Below the pieces are notes generated by a model. It made no database searches. It had not been told where the DNA came from and was given only the letters and a program-made list of their open reading frames with translations. Made by a program: the position numbers and the translations under genes. Of a stretch of DNA of 64,000 bases, positions 26,829-35,570 are shown one piece after another; within the stretch, counting starts at the first letter, position 1, and the number at the start of each line of letters is the position of its first letter. This DNA comes from Paenibacillus sp. R14(2021) (GTDB taxonomy: Bacteria > Bacillota > Bacilli > Paenibacillales > Paenibacillaceae), in the NCBI RefSeq assembly GCF_019431355.1, contig NZ_CP080269.1, positions 4,583,001 through 4,647,000 of the forward strand, read 5' to 3'.

Positions 26829-28397
26829 TTGACATTCGCATTTGCCAAATCATTGTTCGCAAATATTAGTTTACTGATCGCGCTGGCCTATATGTTCGAT
26901 CTGGGCTACCGATATCTGTTTCAATATGCTTCCGTGCGCGTGAAGTACGGCTTGACCACTGCCGTGCTCATTATTGGGGGATGGTTGGCGATGGCCTTCG
27001 GCCTTCGTGTCGACGGACTGCTTGTGCTCGACCTGCGGTTTCTGCCCTTGATCGTTGCCGTGCTTGTATTTCCGGTGCCGCCGGCAATTGCGATCGTCGG
27101 CTTCGGGATTGGCCTTGGACGGCTGTTTATGGGCGTGGACGAAGCTTCGATCGGCGCTTTCATCAACATGACCGTGCTTGGCCTCGTCAGCGCGTGGCTC
27201 AGCGCGTGGCTGCGCTGGAAACCGTGGCGATTTTACGCGAAGAGCATCATAACGGTGATGATTATCAACGCCGTCTTTGCCCTCAATGCAACGCTGGTCG
27301 TGGCGATTGTACCGAATATGCCGTTGGCGGATTTCTGGATGAAAATCGGTGTCTACGCGCTGCCGCTTCGTCTGCTGCTTAGCGGCTTAATCGTCTTCAT
27401 CATCCGCGATTTTCAGAAAGAACAGCAGCGGGTGGATGAACTGCGCAAAATGAACATGCTGCTGCGTCGGCAGACCCGGGAGCTGCGGGAAGCGAAGCGC
27501 GACGTGGAAGAGAAGGCGCATGAGCTGATGCTCGCGAACAAGTATAAGTCGGAGTTTCTGGCAAATATGTCGCATGAGCTGAAAACCCCGCTGAACAGCA
27601 TCATTCTGCTGTCGCAGCTCTTGAAGGAGAATGAAGAGGATCGCGGCGGTTCGGAGGATCTGCATTATGCGGAGCTGATCTACGGCGCTGGCAACGACCT
27701 GCTGCAGCTCATTAACGATATTCTGGATCTGTCCAAAGTCGAAGCCGGCAAAATGGATGTCTGTATTGAGCCGCACTCCACGCATGAGCTGGTACAGACG
27801 CTGTATCAGCAGTTTCTGCCGGTGGCCGGGCAGAAAAATTTGAAGTTCGACGTGGAAATAGCCCCACAGGTTCCCGAGGCCATTCATACGGATGCGCTGC
27901 GCGTGAATCAGATTCTGCGCAATTTGCTCGTGAATGCCTTTAAATTCACGGAAACGGGGGGTGTCCGTCTTCAGGTGAAGGTGGAGGGCGGCTTGCCGAT
28001 CGAGCCGTCCGCGCTGAAGAAGCGGCGGCTGCGCAATTGGAATCCTGTCGCGTGGGCTCGTCCGGCCGTTCGAATGGTTTCGCCGCAGCGGGTGGCCTTC
28101 ACAGTCATGGATACGGGAATCGGTATCGAACCGGATAAGCAGCGGCTGATCTTCGAAGCCTTCCGGCAGGAGGACGGCTCCATTAACCGCAACTACGGGG
28201 GCACGGGTCTCGGCCTCTCGATCAGTCTGTCACTGACTCGGCTGCTCGGGGGCACGCTCTCGCTTGAGAGCCAGAAGAGCGAGGGCAGCAAGTTTACACT
28301 GCGGCTTCCCGCCGCCGCGCCTATGGCAGCGGCAGCCGCTGTGACTCCGGCGGGCACCGAGACTCGGGAGCAGCAGGGGGACATGTCGAACAAATGA
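26829..28397 (+). CDS. 5TM-type membrane sensor histidine kinase
   Basis: A 522-residue kinase with five or six N-terminal hydrophobic helices (about 5-200) of the 5TM-5TMR_LYT type: LRFLPLIVAVLVFPVPPA and the glycine-rich FGIGLGRLFMG. A coiled linker (about 200-240), HisKA with His249 (NMSHELKTPLNS) and HATPase with DTGIGI and GGTGLGLSIS follow. The TTG start follows GGAGG. The HATPase contains a basic, Pro-containing insert (about 395-415). No receiver domain or adjacent regulator is present, so it is an orphan. The C-terminal Ala-rich tail looks disordered. Confidence 0.9.
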   Translation: MTFAFAKSLFANISLLIALAYMFDLGYRYLFQYASVRVKYGLTTAVLIIGGWLAMAFGLRVDGLLVLDLRFLPLIVAVLVFPVPPAIAIVGFGIGLGRLFMGVDEASIGAFINMTVLGLVSAWLSAWLRWKPWRFYAKSIITVMIINAVFALNATLVVAIVPNMPLADFWMKIGVYALPLRLLLSGLIVFIIRDFQKEQQRVDELRKMNMLLRRQTRELREAKRDVEEKAHELMLANKYKSEFLANMSHELKTPLNSIILLSQLLKENEEDRGGSEDLHYAELIYGAGNDLLQLINDILDLSKVEAGKMDVCIEPHSTHELVQTLYQQFLPVAGQKNLKFDVEIAPQVPEAIHTDALRVNQILRNLLVNAFKFTETGGVRLQVKVEGGLPIEPSALKKRRLRNWNPVAWARPAVRMVSPQRVAFTVMDTGIGIEPDKQRLIFEAFRQEDGSINRNYGGTGLGLSISLSLTRLLGGTLSLESQKSEGSKFTLRLPAAAPMAAAAAVTPAGTETREQQGDMSNK

Positions 28398-28477
28398 AAT
28401 TCGGTAAATTACCATTGACTCTGAGCAGCAGATGCAGTATATTATAAAAGTCGCTTCGGCGACTGAAGCAGCAAGCT

Positions 28478-28552
28478 GCTGGTGTAGCTCAGGGGTAGAG
28501 CAACGCACTCGTAATGCGTAGGCCGGGGGTTCAATTCCCTTCACCAGCACCA
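28478..28552 (+). tRNA. tRNA-Thr (anticodon CGT)
   Basis: A full cloverleaf can be drawn: acceptor GCTGGTG / CACCAGC, D-arm GCTC-GAGC, anticodon stem ACGCA / TGCGT around loop CTCGTAA (anticodon CGT, reading ACG Thr codons), T-arm with TTCAATT, and an encoded CCA end. A terminator follows. Its 3' half is repeated degenerately at 35142. Confidence 0.95.
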
Positions 28553-28603
28553 TCTAATCCAATAACGGCGCGGTTTCCGAGACTTCGGGGATCGCGTTTT
28601 TTT
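28502..28603 (+). repeat. Left copy of the tRNA-terminator direct repeat (candidate att site)
   Basis: About 102 bases covering the anticodon arm, T-arm, CCA end and terminator of tRNA-Thr. They recur as a 98-base degenerate copy at 35142-35239. The first 22 bases (from AACGCACTCG to GTAGGC) are identical. Between the copies lies the low-GC sugar module. Confidence 0.75.
28565..28603 (+). terminator. Terminator of tRNA-Thr
   Basis: CGCG ... CCGAGACTTCGG ... CGCG followed by seven T residues, 13 bases after the tRNA. This terminator is also part of the duplicated segment at 35142-35239. Confidence 0.8.
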
Positions 28604-28697
28604 ATTTCATCTACCTTTCAGCTGTGGTACGCATCAGACGCGGGTAACTCTAATTCGATGATTGCGTTGCCGTCATTGGTTTTCAAGCCTTTTGTAT

Positions 28698-28735
28698 AAA
28701 ATAAGCCCTAGCGATTAATCGCCAGGGCTTATTTT
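28698..28735. terminator. Symmetrical terminator-like hairpin
   Basis: AAAATAAGCCCT and AGGGCTTATTTT pair perfectly around an inner GCGAT/ATCGC stem. It could stop transcription in either direction, including from the LacI-type regulator 265 bases away. Confidence 0.8.
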
Positions 28736-29000
28736 AATGGAGCGAATCAGGTCTTGAGTTACGCCTCAACTTTACTTAGTTGCAGTTTTAAACGAAAAAA
28801 TAATGGGATCAATTACAAAACGCGGTTTAGGAATGCTCTGGCCGAAGCCCTTCTGCTTCTCATCTCTCTTAAAACTAGATATATGTCACATTAGAGGGTA
28901 TCTAAAACAAAGCCGGTTCTTCGGTCCTATGATTTCGAGCATGAAAACTTTGGTGAACACTTGGGCACGTATACTACTAATTTTATGCTGGTTTGAATCG
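28736..29000. other. Non-coding segment, nothing recognised
   Basis: An AT-richer stretch between the hairpin and the regulator stop. A 76-codon frame exists but has no domain, no ribosome site and overlaps the regulator; I regard it as chance. Confidence 0.4.
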
Positions 29001-29987
29001 TTACAGCAACGAGGTTGTTTCTCTTTCGACTAGCGTGATGGGAAGTACATTGTGCATCTCTATGGCTTCTTCGTTAATTTGTTTGTAAATAATGTCGAAT
29101 GCGAGATTGCTAAGTTCTTCGATCGGCTGTTTGATCGATGTGATGGAAGGGGCGGTCCAGGTTGCGAATTGGGTGTCATCGTAACCGATCACTTTCAGAT
29201 CGTTCGGAATCTGGCGATTTAGAGATCGAGCGACTTTGATGACGTAGGAAGCCATAACATCGCTTGTTGCAAAGATACCATCGACGTCAGGATGCTCATC
29301 GAAAAGCTTACGAACAAGGGTCTCATATTGGCCGTATTCAAATACATTTGTCTCGGTATCCATGATAACATATTCTATTCCGTTAGAAGTTGCGATGTCT
29401 CTGAAGGCGGACGTTCTTTCATTGGCCAGTTGGGGCAAGGAAAGATTGCCGCAAATATTGGCTATCTTCTTACAGCCGCAGTCGATTAAAAGCTGCGTAG
29501 CTGCTTGCCCGCCGGCGTAATTGTCAGAAGATAAGTAAGGGATGCTGTCGGCGATTTTTCGATCTAACGTGACGATCGGGTAGTTAAGGTTAAGATACTC
29601 GCTTACATCTAGCGTATGGCTTCCCATGATGATGCCAGCTACCCTGTTCTTACGCATCATTTCGATGTAATCTTTTTCTTTATCAGGTTCTGATAGCGAA
29701 TTGCAAAGCAACAGCTTAAATCCGTTCTGATACGCATAAGTTTCAAGATGTAAAGTGAACTCACTGAAAAATGGATGGGAGACGTTCGGAATAATAAGTC
29801 CGATGAGATTGGATTGTTTTCTTAATAACGATCGAGCGATCTCATTGGGATGGTAATTTAGCGCCTGCATGGTTTCGAACACTTTTTTTCGGGTCTTATC
29901 ACTGATATACCCTCGATTGTTTAGGACACGAGAAACGGTCGTAACAGAAACTCCAGCTATTTCCGCTACGTCATGTATGGTAGCCAT
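29001..29987 (-). CDS. LacI-family transcriptional repressor
   Basis: A 328-residue regulator with the N-terminal LacI HTH (TIHDVAEIAGVSVTTVSRVL) and hinge helix (HPNEIARSLLRK), then a periplasmic-binding-protein-like core (LIGLIIPNVSHPFFSE, GIFATSDVMA, VIGYDDTQFA, SIKQPIEEL). It is divergent from the sugar ABC operon and GH32 gene, so it probably represses them until a fructan or sucrose signal binds. Palindromic sites near 30102 fit its operator. The length and all domains are intact. Confidence 0.93.
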   Translation of the reverse strand: MATIHDVAEIAGVSVTTVSRVLNNRGYISDKTRKKVFETMQALNYHPNEIARSLLRKQSNLIGLIIPNVSHPFFSEFTLHLETYAYQNGFKLLLCNSLSEPDKEKDYIEMMRKNRVAGIIMGSHTLDVSEYLNLNYPIVTLDRKIADSIPYLSSDNYAGGQAATQLLIDCGCKKIANICGNLSLPQLANERTSAFRDIATSNGIEYVIMDTETNVFEYGQYETLVRKLFDEHPDVDGIFATSDVMASYVIKVARSLNRQIPNDLKVIGYDDTQFATWTAPSITSIKQPIEELSNLAFDIIYKQINEEAIEMHNVLPITLVERETTSLL

Positions 29988-30101
29988 CGGATAATTTCCT
30001 CATTTCAAATAGTTAATACTGCTACTAAGATAACGTATTACAAGCATTTTTAAAATCCCGAAAGCAGAAAATGAATTTATTATAGTTTGAAAAAAGGTTT
30101 A

Positions 30102-30133
30102 TGTCAAACGATTGACATGACGATCGTTTGACA
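30102..30133. promoter_or_regulatory. LacI-type operator candidates
   Basis: TGTCAAACGATTGACA (30102-30117) has perfect 6-bp arms. TGTCAAACGAT (30102) also pairs with ATCGTTTGACA (30123-30133) as an 11-bp inverted repeat. A variant TGTCAAAGGATTATCA lies at 30179-30194. All are in the divergent region between the regulator and the ABC operon, as expected for the regulator's binding sites. Confidence 0.65.
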
Positions 30134-30157
30134 TGTAAGATAGGAATGCCACAAATT

Positions 30158-30173
30158 AATAAAGCGTTTTCAT
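30158..30173. promoter_or_regulatory. Weak cre-like (CcpA) site
   Basis: AATAAAGCGTTTTCAT matches the cre consensus WTGNAANCGNWNNCWW except for the TG pair in the left arm. Catabolite control of a sugar operon would make sense, but the match is imperfect. Confidence 0.3.
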
Positions 30174-30380
30174 TATATGTCAAAGGATTATCACAACCTT
30201 CGCTGATCCATGTTCATTAAAACCAAAACGTTTCATGTATTAATTTTTTTAGGAACGCAATGTTAAGGAGGTGAGAGACTTCTCGAATATCCAAGCATCA
30301 AGCATTCACATCCTGATGTGAATTCGTTATCTAAAGAAATGAATCGCTTACTTAATACACATTAACGGGGGAACGTTAAA

Positions 30381-31703
30381 ATGAAAAAGTTCGGTTTTGC
30401 GATATTCATGCTTTTCCTTGTACTTACATTAGTTGTTACAGCCTGCGGTAAGAGCAATGATGAGGGAAACGACAATAAGGTTAATAACGGGGCAGCTTCA
30501 GGTAATACTTCCGGATCGGAAAAAATCAAGATTACCATGGTAAACTCCAAGAGTGAAATTCAACCCCAACTTGTTGCCGCTGCAGATGCATTTACGAAAG
30601 CCAACCCAACCATATCAATTGAGGTACTTGTGACGGGCGGCTCGCAGTCTCCTTTCGAGAAAGTATCCACCTTGTATGCTGCAGGAACGCCGGCTACGCT
30701 TAATATGATGGATGCCGGCGACATCGTGAAGTTTAAAGACCGTGCTGTTGATTTATCGAATGAGAAATGGGTTGCCGATCTGGCACAACCGAACCAAATC
30801 GACGGCAAGACCTTGGCATTTCCTTTTGCGATCGAAGGCTATGGCTTCATTTACAACAAGGCTGTTCTGGATAAAGCAGTCGGCGGTATATTTGATCCCA
30901 AGACCGTATCCTCAACGAAAGCGCTTGAGGAATTGTTCCAAAAAATTCAATCGAGCGGTGCGGCTCCGCTTATTATCGGAAGCATGGATTGGTCCCTCGG
31001 CAATCATTTCTTGCCGATTGCTTACGCCACGCAGTCAGGAACAGACGTGGTGACGTTCCTCGACGGCTTGAAGGCAGGAACGGTTAAGCTGAAGGACAAT
31101 GCGCAATTCAATGGACTGATGGATACCTTTGATGTAATGAAGAAATATAACATGGGAAGTAAAAGTCCAATGACTGTAACGTACGAAGCCTCTGCAGCAG
31201 CGGTTGCGAAAGGAGAAGCCGGCATTACGTTTAACGGTAATTGGATGATGCCTGAAATTCAAAAATCGAACCAAACGACTGAGTTTGGCTTCATTCCGGT
31301 ACCGGTCAGCAACGACGCCAACGATAAAAACAATCACTCCATTGCAATCGGTGCAACGAAACAAATCTTTATTGACAAAGACAAAAGCACGGAACAACAG
31401 CAAGCAGCAGCTAAGAAATTTTTAGAGTGGCTTGTCTATGATCCAGCCGGCCAAGATTTCCTGGTCAACAAAGCCGGCGTCATTCCTGCATTTAAGAACA
31501 TTACGCTTGAGCCTAAAGATTCTTTGCCCAAGGCAATCAAAGCATACAACAACGCCGGAAACGCGATTCCATTCGGGGGCAACTACGTGCCTGGCGACCA
31601 TTGGAAGGTTCTTGGAACCTCCATGCAGAAATATTTGGTCGGTAAAGAAGACAAGGCAGCATTGGCAAATGACGTTGAGAATTATTGGAAACATTTGAAG
31701 TAA
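30381..31703 (+). CDS. Sugar ABC transporter substrate-binding lipoprotein
   Basis: A 440-residue family-1 extracellular binding protein. It has a lipoprotein signal peptide with lipobox VTAC (Cys22), a Ser/Asn/Gly-rich linker (about 23-45), then the binding fold (KIKITMVNSKSE, YGFIYNKAVLDK, GITFNGNWMM). It delivers sugar to the two permeases downstream; with a GH32 gene in the operon, a fructan or sucrose-type oligosaccharide is likely. No ATPase gene is in the module, so a shared MsmX-like ATPase is probably used. GGGGGAACG precedes the ATG. Confidence 0.93.
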   Translation: MKKFGFAIFMLFLVLTLVVTACGKSNDEGNDNKVNNGAASGNTSGSEKIKITMVNSKSEIQPQLVAAADAFTKANPTISIEVLVTGGSQSPFEKVSTLYAAGTPATLNMMDAGDIVKFKDRAVDLSNEKWVADLAQPNQIDGKTLAFPFAIEGYGFIYNKAVLDKAVGGIFDPKTVSSTKALEELFQKIQSSGAAPLIIGSMDWSLGNHFLPIAYATQSGTDVVTFLDGLKAGTVKLKDNAQFNGLMDTFDVMKKYNMGSKSPMTVTYEASAAAVAKGEAGITFNGNWMMPEIQKSNQTTEFGFIPVPVSNDANDKNNHSIAIGATKQIFIDKDKSTEQQQAAAKKFLEWLVYDPAGQDFLVNKAGVIPAFKNITLEPKDSLPKAIKAYNNAGNAIPFGGNYVPGDHWKVLGTSMQKYLVGKEDKAALANDVENYWKHLK

Positions 31704-31715
31704 GACTTTCCCTTG

Positions 31716-31769
31716 ATGTCGATGGATGAGGGTTGCGATTGTGCTTTCGTCCATCGACATTGACTTTTT
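31716..31769 (+). terminator. Intra-operon attenuator/terminator
   Basis: ATGTCGATGGA pairs with TCCATCGACAT, followed closely by TTTTT, between the binding-protein and permease genes. Partial termination here would give more binding protein than permease. Confidence 0.7.
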
Positions 31770-31815
31770 AGGAACAGCATTAGGATTTGAATGAAGCTTT
31801 TTGGAGGGAATGCGA

Positions 31816-32700
31816 ATGATTTCGGAGAAGAATGCAGCGAGGCGTCTTGGAAACCAGCTCTTTTTTACAGGGCCCACGCTTGTGGCTTTTCTTGCTGTAA
31901 TTGTGATTCCATTCTTGTATGGAATCTATTTAACCCTTTTCCAATGGGACGGGATATCGAAGGAAATGCCTTTTGTCGGTTTCAGTAACTACGCAACGGC
32001 ATTTGTGGACAAGGAATTTTGGATGGCTATGGGGCTTACCCTGAAATATGTCATTGTCACAGTTTTGCTTGTCAATATTGTTGCTTTCTTGCTAGCCTAC
32101 CTGCTGACGTTCGGACTCAAGGGGCAGAATCTCTTCCGAACTGCTTTCTTCACGCCCAACCTGATTGGCGGCTTGGTCCTTGGGTTTATTTGGATATTCA
32201 TCTTCAATAACATTTTTGTTCGTGCCGGAGAAAAATTGGGAATTCCCTTTCTCTCCACGTCCTGGCTGGGTGATGAGAAAATGGCCTTCTGGGCGATCGT
32301 CCTTGTTTCCGTGTGGCAGTATGCAGGTTATATGATGGTTATTTTCGTTGCGGGGCTTATGAGTGTCCCCAAGGATATTATGGAGGCGTCGAGAATAGAT
32401 GGCGCCGGGGCATGGACGAGGTTAACCAAGATGGTTCTTCCGCTCATGGTGCCGTCATTCATTGTAACCGTATTTCTCACGCTTAAAGGAACATTTATGG
32501 TGTACGACCTTAATTACTCCTTGACGCAGGGCGGCCCCTTCGGCAGTACCACAATGGGTTCCATGCATGTCTACAACAAAGCGTTTAGAAGCTATGATTA
32601 TGGACTTGGACAAACCGAAGCGTTTATTTTATTCTTTATCGTGGCTGTCGTTACGGTTCTTCAGGTGTATTTCAGCAAGAAGCTGGAGGTGGAATCATAA
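31816..32700 (+). CDS. Sugar ABC transporter permease (MalF type)
   Basis: A 294-residue inner-membrane permease with about six helices and the ATPase-contact EAA motif EASRIDGAGAWTRLTKMVLP. The ATG at 31816 follows GGAGGG by 8 bases; earlier in-frame TTG and ATG at 31801 and 31810 fall on the ribosome site itself. Its stop overlaps the next start by one base. It works with the adjacent permease and the binding protein at 30381. Confidence 0.93.
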   Translation: MISEKNAARRLGNQLFFTGPTLVAFLAVIVIPFLYGIYLTLFQWDGISKEMPFVGFSNYATAFVDKEFWMAMGLTLKYVIVTVLLVNIVAFLLAYLLTFGLKGQNLFRTAFFTPNLIGGLVLGFIWIFIFNNIFVRAGEKLGIPFLSTSWLGDEKMAFWAIVLVSVWQYAGYMMVIFVAGLMSVPKDIMEASRIDGAGAWTRLTKMVLPLMVPSFIVTVFLTLKGTFMVYDLNYSLTQGGPFGSTTMGSMHVYNKAFRSYDYGLGQTEAFILFFIVAVVTVLQVYFSKKLEVES

Positions 32701-33542
32701 TGACCAAACGCATGCCGTTATCAAGAGGGTTCATCTATTTGATCCTCATTGTCTGCTTGGTTATGTTTGTTTTCCCCTTTGTACTGCTCTTTTTGAATGC
32801 ATTCAAGACCAATGCGCAAATTATTGATTCGCCTTTATCGCTGCCGACGGCAGTTCACTGGGATACGCTGAGAAGCGTCATAACCGAGATGCACTATTTT
32901 TCCAGCTTACGAAATACGTTCTTCCTTACGGTTTCAGGCGTGGTTCTCATTTCGCTCTTCTCATCCATGACCGCCCATTATATCGTTCGAAATAAAACCA
33001 AGTTTAACAATACCTTCTTTTTTACCATGGTTGCGGCGATGATAATTCCTTTTCAGGCGATCATGATCCCGATGGTATCCATTTACGGTCAATATTTAGG
33101 CTGGATTCAATCGAATCCCTTGACTACCCTTGTGTTCTTGTATCTTGGTTTTGGCAGCTCGCTTGCCGTGTTTATTTATCATGGATTTGTGAAAAGCATT
33201 CCAACCGAACTGGAAGAGGCTGCGCGCATTGACGGCTGCAACAGCCGGCAAACCTTTTTTAAAATCGTCCTGCCTATTTTGACACCGACCACGGTCACAA
33301 TTGGAATACTGAACATGCTTTGGATTTGGAATGATTTTTTATTGCCGATCCTGGTTCTTCAAAATGCCGGCACGGACAGCTTGACGCTGCCTTTGTCGAT
33401 ATCGGTGTTTAATGGAACCTACTCCTCTGACTACGAGAAGTTTTTACCGGCTGTATTGCTGGTTACGCTGCCAATTCTGGTTATTTATCTTTTTGCGCAG
33501 CGCTTTATTTTGCAAGGGGTCACCCAAGGCGCGGTTAAATAG
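32700..33542 (+). CDS. Sugar ABC transporter permease (MalG type)
   Basis: A 280-residue permease with six predicted helices and EAA motif EEAARIDGCNSRQTFFKIVL. The C-terminus (FAQRFILQGVTQGAVK) is typical of CUT1 permeases. The ATG shares its first base with the preceding TAA. It pairs with the preceding permease to form the sugar channel. Confidence 0.94.
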   Translation: MTKRMPLSRGFIYLILIVCLVMFVFPFVLLFLNAFKTNAQIIDSPLSLPTAVHWDTLRSVITEMHYFSSLRNTFFLTVSGVVLISLFSSMTAHYIVRNKTKFNNTFFFTMVAAMIIPFQAIMIPMVSIYGQYLGWIQSNPLTTLVFLYLGFGSSLAVFIYHGFVKSIPTELEEAARIDGCNSRQTFFKIVLPILTPTTVTIGILNMLWIWNDFLLPILVLQNAGTDSLTLPLSISVFNGTYSSDYEKFLPAVLLVTLPILVIYLFAQRFILQGVTQGAVK

Positions 33543-33682
33543 AAAAGAATAGAGCCATTACTCGGGACAATAGTAACAGCACGGAAGGTTCTTCAATATA
33601 AATTAAGGGTTGATGACTTATTGACACGCAAACGGCGTATTCAGTAGAACGAGCGAATGCATTCATTCAGGAGAATAAGCAT

Positions 33683-35095
33683 TTGGTTAAGCCGGACTAC
33701 CGGTTAACATATCATTTAACGCCGGAGTATGGCTGGATGAACGATCCGAATGGTTTTGTGCACATTAATGGGGAGTACCATTTGTTTTACCAACATTACC
33801 CGTATAAGCCGGTATGGGGACCGATGCACTGGGGACATGCTGTCAGCCGCGACCTCATTCACTGGGAATATCTGCCGATCGCTCTGGCCCCAGACGAAGA
33901 GTTCGATGCAGGGGGCTGCTTCTCGGGAAGCGCCATTGTTGTAGATGGAGAACTCGTATTAATGTATACCGGACATGTGGTTACGGGTCCTGATAACACG
34001 ATGGATTATAAACAAGCCCAAGGTCTTGCTTATTCTAAGGACGGCCAAACGTTCAAGAAGTACGTAAACAACCCGGTCATCGGATACGATCTCATTCCAA
34101 GCGGGGTTAGCCAACGTGATTTTCGGGATCCCAAGGTATTTCATCATGATGGCCAATATTATGTCGTGCTTGGTTCAAACGACACGCAGGGCAATGGACT
34201 TATTCTTCTATACCGATCAGATGACCTGAAGCAGTGGACATTCGTGAACATCCTCGCCAAGAGTGACGGGACATTCGGCGATAACTGGGAGTGTCCCGAT
34301 TTGTTTCATTTAGGAGATAAGGACGTGCTCATGTTTTCGCCTCAGCGAATGCCTGCGCAGGGAAACGAGTATACGAACCTCCATTCCACGATGTATATGG
34401 TCGGCAAATTTGATTCTAAGGCGGGAACCTTTACGACTGAACGCTTCGCGCAAGTTGATCATGGTTTTGATTTTTACGCGCCGCAGTCCACGATCGACAG
34501 CAAGGGCCGAAGAATTGTGATCGGCTGGATGGATATGTGGGAAAGCGATATGCCGACACAAGACGGCCATCACTGGGCAGGGGCCATGAGTCTTCCGCGT
34601 GAAATGGTGCTGGATGGCGACCGAATCTTATTTAGACCGATTGAAGAGATTGAAGCTTCCCGCTGTAATGTGTTCGAAATCACGGATGTTGCGTTTAGTG
34701 GCAAACAGACGGTAGACACAATAGGAGACTGCTATGAGCTTGAGGTGGAGTTTGAGGCCGGTCAGACGAAGACGTTCGGACTGAAGCTGCGTGTCAATGA
34801 AGCAACGGGTCAAGAGACCGTATTGACCTATCAAACCGCTGAGGGTCTTTTAAGTCTGGACCGCAATCATTCGGGGATAGGGCCAGGAGGAGAACGGAAG
34901 GCAGCCGTGCCTCTAATGGACGGTAAATTGGCCTTGAGGATATTCGTAGATAAATCGTCGATTGAAGTGTTTGCAGGCAACGGGGAAACGGTTATGACGG
35001 CACGTATTTATCCTGATCAAGAATCGCGAGGGATTATTCTCTTCTCAGAGGGCAAAAATCGCGTCGTATCGTTAAGGAAATGGGATATTCAATAA
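33683..35095 (+). CDS. GH32 beta-fructosidase (sucrose/fructan hydrolase)
   Basis: A 470-residue GH32 enzyme with no signal peptide, so intracellular. The catalytic residues are visible: nucleophile Asp21 (WMNDPNG), transition-state Asp149 (RDPK) and acid/base Glu203 (ECPD). A five-bladed propeller fills the first about 320 residues and a beta-sandwich the rest (VDKSSIEVF). It should cleave sucrose or imported fructo-oligosaccharides. The TTG start has AGGAG 9 bases upstream. It is the last gene of the LacI-regulated module. Confidence 0.94.
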   Translation: MVKPDYRLTYHLTPEYGWMNDPNGFVHINGEYHLFYQHYPYKPVWGPMHWGHAVSRDLIHWEYLPIALAPDEEFDAGGCFSGSAIVVDGELVLMYTGHVVTGPDNTMDYKQAQGLAYSKDGQTFKKYVNNPVIGYDLIPSGVSQRDFRDPKVFHHDGQYYVVLGSNDTQGNGLILLYRSDDLKQWTFVNILAKSDGTFGDNWECPDLFHLGDKDVLMFSPQRMPAQGNEYTNLHSTMYMVGKFDSKAGTFTTERFAQVDHGFDFYAPQSTIDSKGRRIVIGWMDMWESDMPTQDGHHWAGAMSLPREMVLDGDRILFRPIEEIEASRCNVFEITDVAFSGKQTVDTIGDCYELEVEFEAGQTKTFGLKLRVNEATGQETVLTYQTAEGLLSLDRNHSGIGPGGERKAAVPLMDGKLALRIFVDKSSIEVFAGNGETVMTARIYPDQESRGIILFSEGKNRVVSLRKWDIQ

Positions 35096-35141
35096 CACTG
35101 CTAAGTGGAATGCATGGGTAGAACTTACAGCAATTGCGTGT

Positions 35142-35239
35142 AACGCACTCGTAATGCGTAGGCGGGGCAATTCCCTTCATCAGCACGTTCAAATTCAACA
35201 ACGGCGCGGTTTCCGAGATTTCGGAGATTGCGTTTTTTT
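35142..35239 (+). repeat. Degenerate right copy of tRNA-Thr 3' half plus terminator
   Basis: It matches 28502-28603: an identical AACGCACTCG to GTAGGC start, then a shortened T-arm (GGGGCAATTCCCTTCATCAG) and the same CGGCGCGGTTTCCGAGA terminator with seven T residues. The tRNA 5' half is missing or scrambled, although GGGTAGA at 35117 may be a D-arm remnant. It cannot encode a tRNA. It marks the right end of the low-GC sugar module. Confidence 0.75.
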
Positions 35240-35570
35240 GTTGCTCGCAGGTAAGCGTCTCCCACCTCCCGATAATGGTCATAAAAGCCGAAGCAAGCCC
35301 TCCCCGCCATCGGCGGAAGCCCTCCGGTATCTCCAGCTGCTATTTATCCCGCCAACCGTCTCTGCCCACGTCCCGCCATCTCAGAACCTCTATACGATTG
35401 CCCTGCCAATCTCTCAATCAATGAAGCCTTCGTCGGCTCGTAACAGCCAAGGCACATGCCGCAAAGCCTTGCTGCGCTTCAGATTGTGCGTTTGACAGGG
35501 GAAAGTTGTCTTATACCAAACCGTCATTCCCCTCATAGATTATTGTAGCTCGTTAAAAGGAGGAATTTAG
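35240..35570. other. Non-coding segment, nothing recognised
   Basis: 331 bases between the tRNA-like remnant and the Cys-rich gene. Base composition is C-rich on the plus strand (CCTCCC, CCCGCC). No convincing frame, repeat or hairpin was found. Promoter elements for the downstream gene probably lie near its 3' end. Confidence 0.35.

Noticed and set aside
28803-29033. 76-codon frame between the tRNA and the LacI-type gene
   Set aside because: No ribosome site, no recognisable motif, and it overlaps the regulator stop.
28604-35141. Integrase or transposase gene within the tRNA-bounded island
   Set aside because: All large frames there are assigned to regulator, transporter and hydrolase; no recombinase motif was seen.
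35034-35282. 82-codon minus-strand frame over the tRNA-like remnant
   Set aside because: It is translation of a tRNA/terminator antisense, a common artefact; a similar frame exists over the real tRNA.
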